Below, in pieces: positions 28,129 to 36,594 of a stretch of 64,000 nt of DNA. The notes beneath the pieces were generated by a model that saw nothing but the letters and a program-made list of their open reading frames with translations, was not told where the DNA came from and did no database searches. The position numbers and the translations under genes are program-made. This stretch comes from Streptomyces sp. MST-110588 (GTDB lineage Bacteria; Actinomycetota; Actinomycetes; Streptomycetales; Streptomycetaceae): contig NZ_CP074380.1 of the NCBI RefSeq assembly GCF_022695595.1, positions 2,659,501-2,723,500 of the forward strand. Direction: 5' to 3'. Each line of letters starts with the position of its first letter. Position 1 is the first letter of the stretch.

Positions 28129-29989
28129 CTACGGTGATCCACGCCGGGGCGAGTACCGGCGGGGGGTCCAGCGGGAGCACGCGCCGGGCCGTTCCCTGCG
28201 GACCGGGCGCGGCGTGCGGCAGTTGGGCGAACCCCGCCTTGGCCAGGAACCGCTCGGCGGGCCCGTTGCGGCCGCTGTCGCGGAAGGCTGCCTCCAGCCG
28301 GTTCATGCCCGCGGCACGGGCCGCGTCCGCCACGGTCTGCAGCACCGCGAACTCGATGCCCCGGGAAAAGACCCGGCAGCTCATCACGGCGTTCTCGATG
28401 AGCCAGTGGCCGGGGTGCCGGGACAGCCATACGGCACCGACGACACCTTCCTGGCCGAATCGGTCGCTGACCTCGAACGCCAGCACCTGATGGGTGTCCG
28501 ACTCCGCCATCCGCCGGGTCTGCGCCTCCGGGAACGCCCGCCCGACCAGGTTGAACTGATTGGTACGTTCGCCGAGCTGGACGACCCGGGGCAGCAGATA
28601 GGCGTCGGCCGTACGGATCCTGACCCGCAGACCGAGCCCTGCCAGGTAGTCCTGGGACGTCTCCCGGCCCGCCGACCACTGCCTGCGGCGCGCCCGGGCC
28701 CGGTACAGCTCCGTACGCCGCTGATCGGTGCCGGTCGTCGTCAGCACGTCGAAGTGCCCGCCGGCCAGGAGGCGGTTGACGTGCAGGGCGGGGTCGTTGT
28801 CTGCCCGCACGACGTCCACCTGCGGCAGCGCACCGCGCACCAGGTCGCATTCGAAGGGGGAATCGTCGAGGAAGACCATGGCGTCCAGACCGATGTTGAG
28901 TTCAGCGGCGATCTCCTTGATGCTGCCGTCCTTGGCGTCCCAGCTCGCCCTGACCGCCACGAAGTCCTTCTCCCGCAAGACCAGTTCGGGGTGCTCGGCG
29001 AACACGCGGGACACCAGGGCGGCGTCGTTCTTGCTGGCGACCGCGAGCAGGACGCCCTGTCGCCTGAGCGCGAGGACGGTGCGCTGGAGGGCGGCGTAGG
29101 CGTTCCCCGGATACATCGGCCCGATGTCGATGTTCTCGGGCCCGTCGTCCCCGAGCACGCCGCCCCACAGGGTGTTGTCGAGGTCCAGTACGAGGCACTT
29201 CTTCGCCAGTCCGGTCACGGCGCGGGCGAGCCCGGCCGCCTCCCTGGCGTACAAGTGCTCGACGTCCGGTGACCACGCCATGCCGGCGAAGAGGTGCAGC
29301 CGCTCGTCCCGCAGCGGAGCCGCGAGGCCCGTCAGCAGCGTTTGGAGGTCCAGCACCTCCACCGGTCCGAGCCGCTCGGCGAGTTCGAGCATCCGCGTAT
29401 TGAGGTCGTACCAGATGCGGCTCACACCGGAGCGGGACCGGTGGGCGACGACGGTGTGCAGATGGTGCACCGGCAGTGGGACGGTGTGTACCGCCAGGAC
29501 GCCGGCACCACGGTCGGCGAAGGCGTGCACCGCCGCGGCGAACGCCTCCCACCGCTCCCGTACCGCGTCCCGGAGTGCCGGAAGGTCCGTCGGATCCCAC
29601 TCCTGGGGCAGGAAGACGTGCTCGTGCACCAGGCACAGGGTCAGTTCGGGGTCGAAGTCGGCCAGCCCGGAGTCGGCCCCGCCCAGTTCCATGAGCTGCT
29701 GGTCCGGCGCGGTGAGGTGGAACTCGGGAGTGACTCCGGCCGCCAGGAGGAACACCCGTAACAGGGGCAGCAGGTTGTCGGCGGTGAATGAGGAGACCAC
29801 GGCCACACGCAGGTCACGCGGCTGACGGCCGGGCGGGACCAGCAGTCGGCTGTCGGCACCGGCCAGGCGCCGGCCGGCCTCCCGGACCAGGGCGACGTCG
29901 GGCGTACGGGTCAGTTCCGCCGGCAGGGCCGGATCGGGTACGGCATCGGGGGCGGCCAGTCGCCGTACCCGCGCCAGCAGGTCGTCCAC
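28115..29989 (-). CDS. FkbH-like HAD-superfamily glyceryl transferase/phosphatase
   Basis: 624-aa protein. The N-terminal about 255 residues match the FkbH N-terminal region. Then a HAD-IIIC domain starts with VLDLDNTLWGG (Asp 269 and Asp 271), followed by VASKND and FLDDSPFE. The C-terminus is a GNAT-like domain ending near residue 600. FkbH enzymes dephosphorylate 1,3-bisphosphoglycerate and place the glyceryl group on an ACP. The cognate ACP gene overlaps its 3' end. GTG 29989 has AAGGAAA upstream. Codon 77 is TTA (29759-29761). The unit made could be glyceryl, or a relative such as lactyl as known for some family members. Confidence 0.93.
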   Translation of the reverse strand: MDDLLARVRRLAAPDAVPDPALPAELTRTPDVALVREAGRRLAGADSRLLVPPGRQPRDLRVAVVSSFTADNLLPLLRVFLLAAGVTPEFHLTAPDQQLMELGGADSGLADFDPELTLCLVHEHVFLPQEWDPTDLPALRDAVRERWEAFAAAVHAFADRGAGVLAVHTVPLPVHHLHTVVAHRSRSGVSRIWYDLNTRMLELAERLGPVEVLDLQTLLTGLAAPLRDERLHLFAGMAWSPDVEHLYAREAAGLARAVTGLAKKCLVLDLDNTLWGGVLGDDGPENIDIGPMYPGNAYAALQRTVLALRRQGVLLAVASKNDAALVSRVFAEHPELVLREKDFVAVRASWDAKDGSIKEIAAELNIGLDAMVFLDDSPFECDLVRGALPQVDVVRADNDPALHVNRLLAGGHFDVLTTTGTDQRRTELYRARARRRQWSAGRETSQDYLAGLGLRVRIRTADAYLLPRVVQLGERTNQFNLVGRAFPEAQTRRMAESDTHQVLAFEVSDRFGQEGVVGAVWLSRHPGHWLIENAVMSCRVFSRGIEFAVLQTVADAARAAGMNRLEAAFRDSGRNGPAERFLAKAGFAQLPHAAPGPQGTARRVLPLDPPPVLAPAWITVDDEG

Positions 29990-30090
29990 AGCGATCGTTT
30001 CCTTCCAGGTGGGTGGCGCACGGGTTCACGGTTGTGCGTAGGCGGGAGTGCCGCGAGTGCGCGGGGAGTACGGCGACCCGGGGGTGCCGG

Positions 30091-31104
30091 TCACACGCGC
30101 AGCAGGGTGCAGGTCCAGTGGGCGCCGCTGCCCATGCTCAGCAGGGCCACGACGTCGCCGGTCACCAGTTCTCCGGTGGCCAGCAGCCGCTCCAGGCTCA
30201 GGAGCTGATCGGCTGTCCCGAAGTGGCCGAACTCCATGGCGATGCCGGCGTTGGTGCGATGCAGCGGCACGCCCAGTTCCTTGGCCAGGTCGTTGAACGA
30301 CTTGAGGTTGTCGTGGAGGTAGAGCACCCGTTCAACCGACCCGAGAGGCGTCCCCGTGCGGGCGCACACGCGCTCCAGGACCTCGCGGTTGCGGGTGTGC
30401 ATCAAGGTGACGAACTCGTAGGTGGCCGCGCCGTCACCCTCGAAGAACGTATCCATCCGGTCGAGGAGAGGGGCCACGCCCGGGGCCTTCCGGTCCGGGG
30501 CGAAGGGGTGGGCGGCTCCCCCGCTCTCCATCCGCATGAAGTCCGCGTACCGGCCGTCGCTGATGGTTTCGGTGGCCAGCCAAGCGCACGCCGGGTGGTC
30601 ACGCCGCAGTACGGCCGCCACCGCGCCGTCCGAGGACAGGGACGTGCCGGTCTCCGTACGGTCCCAGTACGCATCGACCACCCGGTTGGCCGCGACGACC
30701 AGCGCCGTCCGGTGGCCGGGGTGCGTGGCGAACCGGCCGGCCACCGTGTCGAAGGCGCTCACCCCACCGCCACACGCCTGGTTGATCAACAGCGCTTCCG
30801 CCCGACGGGCCGCCAGTCGGCCCTGTAGGGCCGCCGCGGCGTCCCAGTAGAGGTACTCGGCGACGTCCGGTACCGCTACCACGACGAGATCAAGTTCTCC
30901 GGCGGTGACCGCCGCCCGGCGCAACGCGGCGTCGGCGGCCCGGGTGGCCAGATCCGTGATCCCCACGCCGTCCTCGGCCCGGTACAGCCGCCGGTAACCC
31001 CAGCCCCGCAGTTTGTCCGCGTCCGCGCCGGTGGTCGCGACCAGCTCGGCGACGGTCACCGGACGGCCCAGCGCGTGGCCGGTGGCCACGATCCCGAATG
31101 ACAT
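30091..31104 (-). CDS. KAS III-like ketosynthase/acyltransferase
   Basis: 337-aa thiolase-fold enzyme of the FabH family. ATG 31104 has a perfect AAGGAGG upstream. Cys 111 in NQACGGG is the nucleophile. His 264 in LHDN aligns with the FabH His of HQAN. The FabH Asn of GNTSAAS is replaced by His 294 in EFGHFGTAD, giving a Cys-His-His set like that of KAS I/II. FabH-like enzymes encoded beside FkbH and an ACP act in tetronate-type pathways to use the glyceryl thioester, and others transfer acyl groups to alcohols or amines. Here it most likely takes the glyceryl group, or joins it to a carrier-bound chain. The chemistry is inference. Confidence 0.85.
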   Translation of the reverse strand: MSFGIVATGHALGRPVTVAELVATTGADADKLRGWGYRRLYRAEDGVGITDLATRAADAALRRAAVTAGELDLVVVAVPDVAEYLYWDAAAALQGRLAARRAEALLINQACGGGVSAFDTVAGRFATHPGHRTALVVAANRVVDAYWDRTETGTSLSSDGAVAAVLRRDHPACAWLATETISDGRYADFMRMESGGAAHPFAPDRKAPGVAPLLDRMDTFFEGDGAATYEFVTLMHTRNREVLERVCARTGTPLGSVERVLYLHDNLKSFNDLAKELGVPLHRTNAGIAMEFGHFGTADQLLSLERLLATGELVTGDVVALLSMGSGAHWTCTLLRV

Positions 31105-31130
31105 CACTCCTCCTTCCCCAAGTGGTGGCC

Positions 31131-31162
31131 GGGGCCCGCCGCCACACAATGCGGCGGGTCCC
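31131..31162 (-). terminator. Intercistronic hairpin between M28 peptidase and KAS III genes
   Basis: 12-bp arms (31131-31142 and 31151-31162) with one G-U/G-T mispair and an 8-nt loop, 32-63 nt after the peptidase stop. It could weaken read-through into the KAS III/FkbH/ACP group. Confidence 0.55.
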
Positions 31163-31193
31163 GGCCGGCGCGCGGAACGGCGCGCCCTGGCAG

Positions 31194-32675
31194 CTACTCG
31201 GCCGCGGTGCCCGCTCCGTTGATGTCGGAGGTGTCGACGGCGAACCGGCCCATGGCCCAGGCCATCGCCCGGCCGTTCTGGTCGAAGATCGTCTTGTTGA
31301 CGTTGTCGATGGTGTCGCAGCTCTGGTGGTAGCACGGGTCGAGCATCTGTCCCGCCGTGCCGCCGAACAGCTCCGCCCACTGCGGTGACTTGACCGTGTC
31401 GCTGCCCGCGTTGACGCCGCCGGCCGGTATCCCGGCGGAGACGAACGGGGCGTGATCGGACCGGCCGTCGAGATTCAGTCCGACGGTCGGCAGGCCCTGC
31501 TCGGCGAAGTGGCCGCTGACCAGCTCGTGGATCCGCTCGGAGCCGGCCGGGCCGGGCCCGGTGTCGGTGCGGCCGTTGTAGACCTGGCGGGCGAAGTTCG
31601 GTGAGCCGATCATCTCCAGGTTCAGGTAGAGCGCCGTCTGACGGCGTTGCTCGGTGGTGAGCTGGTCGACGTAGTACTGGGACCCGGACAGTGCCTTTTC
31701 CTCACCCGCCCACCAGGCGAAGCGAACCCGGTTCTTGAGGTGACCGGCGTACGGGCGGAGCTGGACGGCGCTCTCCAGCAGCATCGCTGCCGCCGCGGCG
31801 TTGTCGTTCATGCCGGGTGTGGTGTCCACGCTGTCCAGGTGGGCGCCCATCACCACGGTGTTCTCGGCCCTGCCGGTCGGGGTGTCGGCCAGCAGGTTGT
31901 AGGTCTTGGTCGTCTTCTCGGTGCCGCGCAGATCCACGGTGAGTCTCACGGGTCCTGCGGCGGCGTCGGCCCTGAGCTGCTCGGTCTCGGCACGGGAGAG
32001 GGTCGCGGTGGGGATCCTGGCGTCCTCGGGCGGCACCATGCGGTACCGGAGGTTCAGTTCGGGGTTGGGCGAATTGACGTTCATCAGCATGGCGGTCGCA
32101 CCGGCCTGCGCCGCCACCATCTGCTTCTGCGTGATGAAACAGTCGCCCACGTCGACCAGGACGATCTTTCCCCTGACGTCCGTCCCGGCGTAGTCCTGCG
32201 GACCACAGCCCGTTTTCTTTCCGGACAGGCCGGAGAGCTGGGCGGTCAGGCCGCCTTGCGGGGTGGAACGTGAGAAGCGGGCGATGACCGGATGCAGCTT
32301 CCGTGCCGACGGCGCGAGGACGGATCCCGTCTCCGACTCGATCCGGTAGTCCCGGAACGTGAACTCCTGCCGTTGCACCTTGTATCCGGCCTTGGTCAGG
32401 ACGCGGGTCACGTACTCGGCGGACTTGTCATAGCCCGCCGATCCCGAGTCCCTGTGGCCGGCGTTGTCCGTGGTCGCCTTGCTGATCGCCCGCAGGTGAC
32501 GCCAGGCGCCGTCGCCCGTGACGGCCCGGGACATCGTCCAGGCCAGGTTCTCAGCGGTCGGGCCGGTGTCCGCGTGCGCCGGCAGTGCGGCGAGCAGAGG
32601 TGCCAGCAGGGTGCCGGCGGCCAGTGTGACCAGTGTGTTGGCACGCAAGGGCGTGTGCCGGGGTGTCTTCGTCAT
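31194..32675 (-). CDS. Secreted M28 family aminopeptidase
   Basis: 493-aa zinc peptidase with a Sec-type signal peptide (about 36 residues, ending AHA). A PA domain-like insert (about 150-250) precedes the M28 catalytic domain. Metal ligands and catalytic acids are visible in GAHLDSVDT (His, Asp), PGMNDNAA (Asp), WAGEEKALSG (Glu-Glu) and CYHQSCDT (His). The family removes N-terminal amino acids, as in Streptomyces griseus aminopeptidase. It lies inside the cluster, on the same strand, 40 nt after the NRPS stop. It might trim a precursor outside the cell, degrade a competing peptide, or simply be a passenger; the sequence does not decide. Confidence 0.92.
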   Translation of the reverse strand: MTKTPRHTPLRANTLVTLAAGTLLAPLLAALPAHADTGPTAENLAWTMSRAVTGDGAWRHLRAISKATTDNAGHRDSGSAGYDKSAEYVTRVLTKAGYKVQRQEFTFRDYRIESETGSVLAPSARKLHPVIARFSRSTPQGGLTAQLSGLSGKKTGCGPQDYAGTDVRGKIVLVDVGDCFITQKQMVAAQAGATAMLMNVNSPNPELNLRYRMVPPEDARIPTATLSRAETEQLRADAAAGPVRLTVDLRGTEKTTKTYNLLADTPTGRAENTVVMGAHLDSVDTTPGMNDNAAAAAMLLESAVQLRPYAGHLKNRVRFAWWAGEEKALSGSQYYVDQLTTEQRRQTALYLNLEMIGSPNFARQVYNGRTDTGPGPAGSERIHELVSGHFAEQGLPTVGLNLDGRSDHAPFVSAGIPAGGVNAGSDTVKSPQWAELFGGTAGQMLDPCYHQSCDTIDNVNKTIFDQNGRAMAWAMGRFAVDTSDINGAGTAAE

Positions 32676-32715
32676 GTGCGGTGGCTCCTGGATGTGTGGG
32701 TGCGGTGCGTGGTGA

Positions 32716-35700
32716 TCACGCGGTCGGGTGGTCTGCGAGGGCGGCGTCGAAGGCGTTCGCCAGGTCCTGGATCCGCTGCTTGCTGAACACCTCGCCGCTG
32801 TACTGCCAGCGGACGCGTACCCGTCCGTCGACGACGCTGGGGTAGATCTCCAGCGGGCAGGGGCGTTCCATGTCGAAGGCGCGGTCCCGCCCTACGAGTT
32901 CGGTGCGTACGTCGGTGAGCACGCCGTCGGTGTCCGCGCCCCACCCCGCTTGAAGGAACGCCGGTGTTCCCCAGAAGGAGAAGAGCACCTGCGGAACCGG
33001 CACGGCCGCCAGCGCCCGGCGTACCGCGGCGTCCGGGTGGAACCACCGCAGCGCCTCGAAGTCGAATCCGCGCCGCGGCACCGACCGCAGCTCGCCCGCC
33101 ACGTACGCCGTGTGCGCGGCGCTGTCCCGGCGGCCCGGCAGGGCCAGGGCGAACGGGAAGGCTGTGTTGAAGTAGCCGACGGTGCGTCCCAGGTCCAGAC
33201 CGGGGACCAGGTCCTCGCGTCCGTGGCCGACCAGCCGGACGGCGACTTCCCCGCCTTTTGCTCCCAGCCATTCCTGGAAGGCGCTGCCGGCCGCGGCCAG
33301 CAGCCGCTCGTACGCGGTGATCCCCGCCCCGGTGGCCGGGAGTGCCCCGCAATCGGTGACCAGTTCCCGGGTGTTGCCTTCGACCCCGCGCGCGCCGTCC
33401 GGGACGACCGGCACCTGCGAGCCCTCACCCCAGGTGCGGTCCAGCCAGTACGATCCGTCCAGTTGCCCGGGGCGGCTGCGAACATGGTCGGCCAGCCGGC
33501 GTGCCCACTCCAAGTAGGAAGGGCCGGTCGGGCCGAGGTGCGTCTCCTGGCCGTCCCGCAGCAGCACGGACAGTTCCTCGGTGAGGATGTTCCAGGAGTA
33601 CAGGTCGACCACGGTGTGGTGGACGACCAGCAGCAACTGGTCGGGCAGTCCGGCCGGCAGCCGGAACAGCCCGGCCCGGCACACCGGTCCCGTACGCAGG
33701 TCCAGCGACTCGTGCAAGCCGGTGGCCAGCTCGTCCAGCTCCGCGGACACCCGCTCCGCGTCGGTTCCGCGCAGGTCGAACGCGGTCACAACGGGTGCCA
33801 CGCCGTCCGCCGACTGGGTCCATGTGCCGTTCGTGTGGTGGTACCTGGCGCGCAGTACGGGGTGCCGTCGCGCCAGGAGGCCCAGTGCCTGCTCGACGGC
33901 GGGCAGGTCCAGCGGCCGTCGCGCGCTGTAGAGCACGCCATGGTTCCAGTGGTCGGGCCGCACCGCGCCGCGCTCCAGGAACTCACGCTGGGCGGGGGTG
34001 AGGTCGACTTGGCAGGAGTCCGTCGTCACTTCGTCCGGCGTGCCCGCCGTCTCCTGCGCTCCGGAGGCGCAGGAATCGGTCGGGGAGGCGTTCCCGCCGT
34101 CCTGGCTGCGCACCGTACGAGCGGCCACCGCGTGCAGTGTGCGCAGGTCCAGGATGGTCCGGGGCCGTACCATCAGCCCCTGGCGCCCGGCTTCCGATGC
34201 GACGGCGATCGCGGTGACGGAGTCTCCGCCCAGATCGAAGAAGTCATCGGTGCGGCCCACCCGGTCCTGCCCGAGGTGCCGCGCCCACAACTCGGCCAGG
34301 AGCTGTTCGGCTTCGGTGTCCGGTGGGACGTACGGCCCTGCTCCCCGCCCGGGGCGGCCGACGGCGTTCCCGTCCGCCGGTCCGTCGTCGGCGCCGGGAT
34401 CCGAGAGCGCCGATGTCCGTGCGTCCGGTCCCTGGTCGGCCAGTCGTGCCAGTAGCAGGCGGTACGCCTCCAGCCAGTCCCGCACGGTTGCGGATGCGAA
34501 CAGCTCGGGGTCGTACTGGAAGCGGGCCCGCATCTCCCCGCCGTATTCGAGCACCACCACGCTGAGCGGGAAGGCCGCCGCTCCCTGGCCGACGTCGAGC
34601 AGTTCGACCGCCGGCCCTGCCTCTCCCAGCCGGTGCAGCGGTTCCACGTCGCTGTTGAAGCCGAACATGGTCGGGGCCAGCGGATCGGCGGAACCGGGCC
34701 GGGCGATCCGCCGGATCCGGTCGGTGGGCAGCCCTTGGTGCGCGAGGGTGGTCAGTGAGGTTTCCCGCACCGCGGCCAGCAGGGCGGAGAACGGCTCGTC
34801 CGGCCGGACCCGGACCCGGACCGCGATGACGTTGGCGTAGTTGCCGACCACGGTCTCGTCCGCGGGCGCGCGGCCGGCCGTCGGCACGGCGACGGTGACG
34901 TCCCGCTCACCGCCGATCCTCCACAGCAGTGCCGCCCACGCGGCCAGCATCACCATGTGCGGTGTGCAGCGCTCCCGCCGTGCCAGGCCGCGGATGGATT
35001 CCGCCAGTTCCTGATCGATGGGCGAGAGGAGTTCGGTGCCCACCGCACGGTCCCGGGTGCCCGTGGCCTCCCGGTCCGCCGGCAACGGTACATACGGAGC
35101 GCCGTCGAGGTAGTCGGACCAGAAGCGCTCCAGGCGGCGTCCCGCTTCCTGTCCCAGCAACTCCCGCTGCTCGTGCACGTGGTCGAGGTAGCCGCGCTTG
35201 GGCTCGGGGGGCTCGCCGCCCGTGTCGTCGGCCAGGTCCCGGAACAGCAGCCGCCAGGACCAGCCGTCGACGAACAGGTGGTGGTAGGTCAGCAGCAGTA
35301 CGGTGCGCCGGCGGTCCGCGAAGTGGACCCGTACCAGTTGATGGCGGCTGGGAAGCCGGTCGTACAGCGACAGCGGCTGTGCGACCAGGGCGCGGAGGCG
35401 GTCCAGGAGTTCGGCCCTGCCGTCCGCCTCGGTCCAGGCGGTCAGGTCGAGTTCCCGGTGCTCCAGTTCCACGCGGACCTCGTCGGCCGGTGTGATCACC
35501 TGCCGGGGTCCGTCCGGGGTGTCCCGCAGACCGGCGCGGAGCATGGGGTGGCGGCGCGCGAGCCGGGTCAGGCGGTCGGCGAGTTCCGCCGCGCCCAGGT
35601 CCGCATCGAAATCCGCGTCGAGCAGCAGTGCCGCAGGCACGTTGTAGGTGCCCGACTCCGGGTCGAGCCGGTCCGCCGCCCAGATCGCTGTCTGCGGGCC

Positions 35701-36594
35701 GGACAGCGGGCCCTGTTGGCCCGTCTCACGGACCGGGGCAGGGGTGGGCGCGGAGTCCGTGGCGGACGGCACCGCGGTGGCCGGCGCGGGGGTGGCCGGT
35801 GTCGTGATGACCGGTGTGGCGGTGGCCGGTGCGGCGCTCTGCTCGGCCACCCACTCGGCCAGGGCACGCAGGTCCGGCAGGTCGAAGAGGTCGAGCACCT
35901 CAAGGTTCGTGGCGAAGCGCTCGTTGATACGCGAGATCATCTGCGTCCCGTTCAATGAGTTGCCGCCGACCTGGAAGAAGTCGTCCGACAGGCTCAGCCC
36001 CGGCTCCTTGAGCACGTCGCGGGCGAAGGCGAGCACGGTCTCGGCGACCCCGTCCGCCGACGAAGCCGCCCCCTGGGCCGCCACCGCCGGGCCGGGCACG
36101 GACGCGGGCACGGTGTCCGGTACGTCGTCCGCCGCGGGAGTGTTTGCGGCCGGGCCGTCCGCCGGTGCCACCACCGGCCAGCAGTGGTCCTCCCGGAGGG
36201 CGGCGACCGGCAGTTCGAGCCGTCGGCGCGGGGCGCGCCCCAGCCCCGCACGCCAGTCGACGGTGTGTCCGTGGAGATGGACTGCCAGGAGCGCCCGCGC
36301 GGGTGAGGTGGCCAGTGCGGCGTACGGCTCCTGCGCCACGAGGCCGGACAGCGCGCTGCCCTCGGACAGGTCGGTGATCACCGGCTGCGCGCCCAGGCCG
36401 GCCAGCGCGGTGCGCAGCGCGTCCGGGTCCGGTGGCTCGGGCGGCGCGGCCGGGGCCGCCACCGCGTCCAGGGCACGGAACAGGTCGCCCTCGCCCCGGA
36501 GCACCCGGGCCGCCGTCGCCCCGGTGCCGTGCGTGAGGGTCAACTGCGGTCGCAGCCCGGCTGCCGCCAGGACCCGCGCCCCGCCACCAGCCAC
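32716..36594 (-). CDS. NRPS protein T-C-T-E with degenerate AT remnant, no A domain
   Basis: 1292 residues if started at GTG 36594. Residues 1-50 resemble the start of an acyltransferase (LTHGTGA in place of GHSxGE) and 90-140 the normal post-AT linker (HGHTVDWRAGL...LREDHCWPV). Then T1 (FFQVGGNS, Ser 213), C (295-715, HHLFVDG 438-444), T2 (FFDLGGDS, Ser 792) and an epimerisation domain (865-1290, HHTVVDLYSW 992-1001). No adenylation domain is present, so T2 must be loaded in trans. E implies a D-residue. The frame overlaps the KS gene by 55 nt and is probably its continuation: adding one base in the C4 run at 36579-36582 (+ strand) fuses them into KS-(AT)-T-C-T-E. Confidence 0.88.
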   Translation of the reverse strand: MAGGGARVLAAAGLRPQLTLTHGTGATAARVLRGEGDLFRALDAVAAPAAPPEPPDPDALRTALAGLGAQPVITDLSEGSALSGLVAQEPYAALATSPARALLAVHLHGHTVDWRAGLGRAPRRRLELPVAALREDHCWPVVAPADGPAANTPAADDVPDTVPASVPGPAVAAQGAASSADGVAETVLAFARDVLKEPGLSLSDDFFQVGGNSLNGTQMISRINERFATNLEVLDLFDLPDLRALAEWVAEQSAAPATATPVITTPATPAPATAVPSATDSAPTPAPVRETGQQGPLSGPQTAIWAADRLDPESGTYNVPAALLLDADFDADLGAAELADRLTRLARRHPMLRAGLRDTPDGPRQVITPADEVRVELEHRELDLTAWTEADGRAELLDRLRALVAQPLSLYDRLPSRHQLVRVHFADRRRTVLLLTYHHLFVDGWSWRLLFRDLADDTGGEPPEPKRGYLDHVHEQRELLGQEAGRRLERFWSDYLDGAPYVPLPADREATGTRDRAVGTELLSPIDQELAESIRGLARRERCTPHMVMLAAWAALLWRIGGERDVTVAVPTAGRAPADETVVGNYANVIAVRVRVRPDEPFSALLAAVRETSLTTLAHQGLPTDRIRRIARPGSADPLAPTMFGFNSDVEPLHRLGEAGPAVELLDVGQGAAAFPLSVVVLEYGGEMRARFQYDPELFASATVRDWLEAYRLLLARLADQGPDARTSALSDPGADDGPADGNAVGRPGRGAGPYVPPDTEAEQLLAELWARHLGQDRVGRTDDFFDLGGDSVTAIAVASEAGRQGLMVRPRTILDLRTLHAVAARTVRSQDGGNASPTDSCASGAQETAGTPDEVTTDSCQVDLTPAQREFLERGAVRPDHWNHGVLYSARRPLDLPAVEQALGLLARRHPVLRARYHHTNGTWTQSADGVAPVVTAFDLRGTDAERVSAELDELATGLHESLDLRTGPVCRAGLFRLPAGLPDQLLLVVHHTVVDLYSWNILTEELSVLLRDGQETHLGPTGPSYLEWARRLADHVRSRPGQLDGSYWLDRTWGEGSQVPVVPDGARGVEGNTRELVTDCGALPATGAGITAYERLLAAAGSAFQEWLGAKGGEVAVRLVGHGREDLVPGLDLGRTVGYFNTAFPFALALPGRRDSAAHTAYVAGELRSVPRRGFDFEALRWFHPDAAVRRALAAVPVPQVLFSFWGTPAFLQAGWGADTDGVLTDVRTELVGRDRAFDMERPCPLEIYPSVVDGRVRVRWQYSGEVFSKQRIQDLANAFDAALADHPTA

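Noticed and set aside
36540..36594. Programmed -1 frameshift to make the KS-NRPS fusion
   Set aside because: The G run would allow it, but no slippery heptamer with a clear downstream structure was seen, and similar one-base losses elsewhere favour an assembly error or lesion. Kept only as an alternative.
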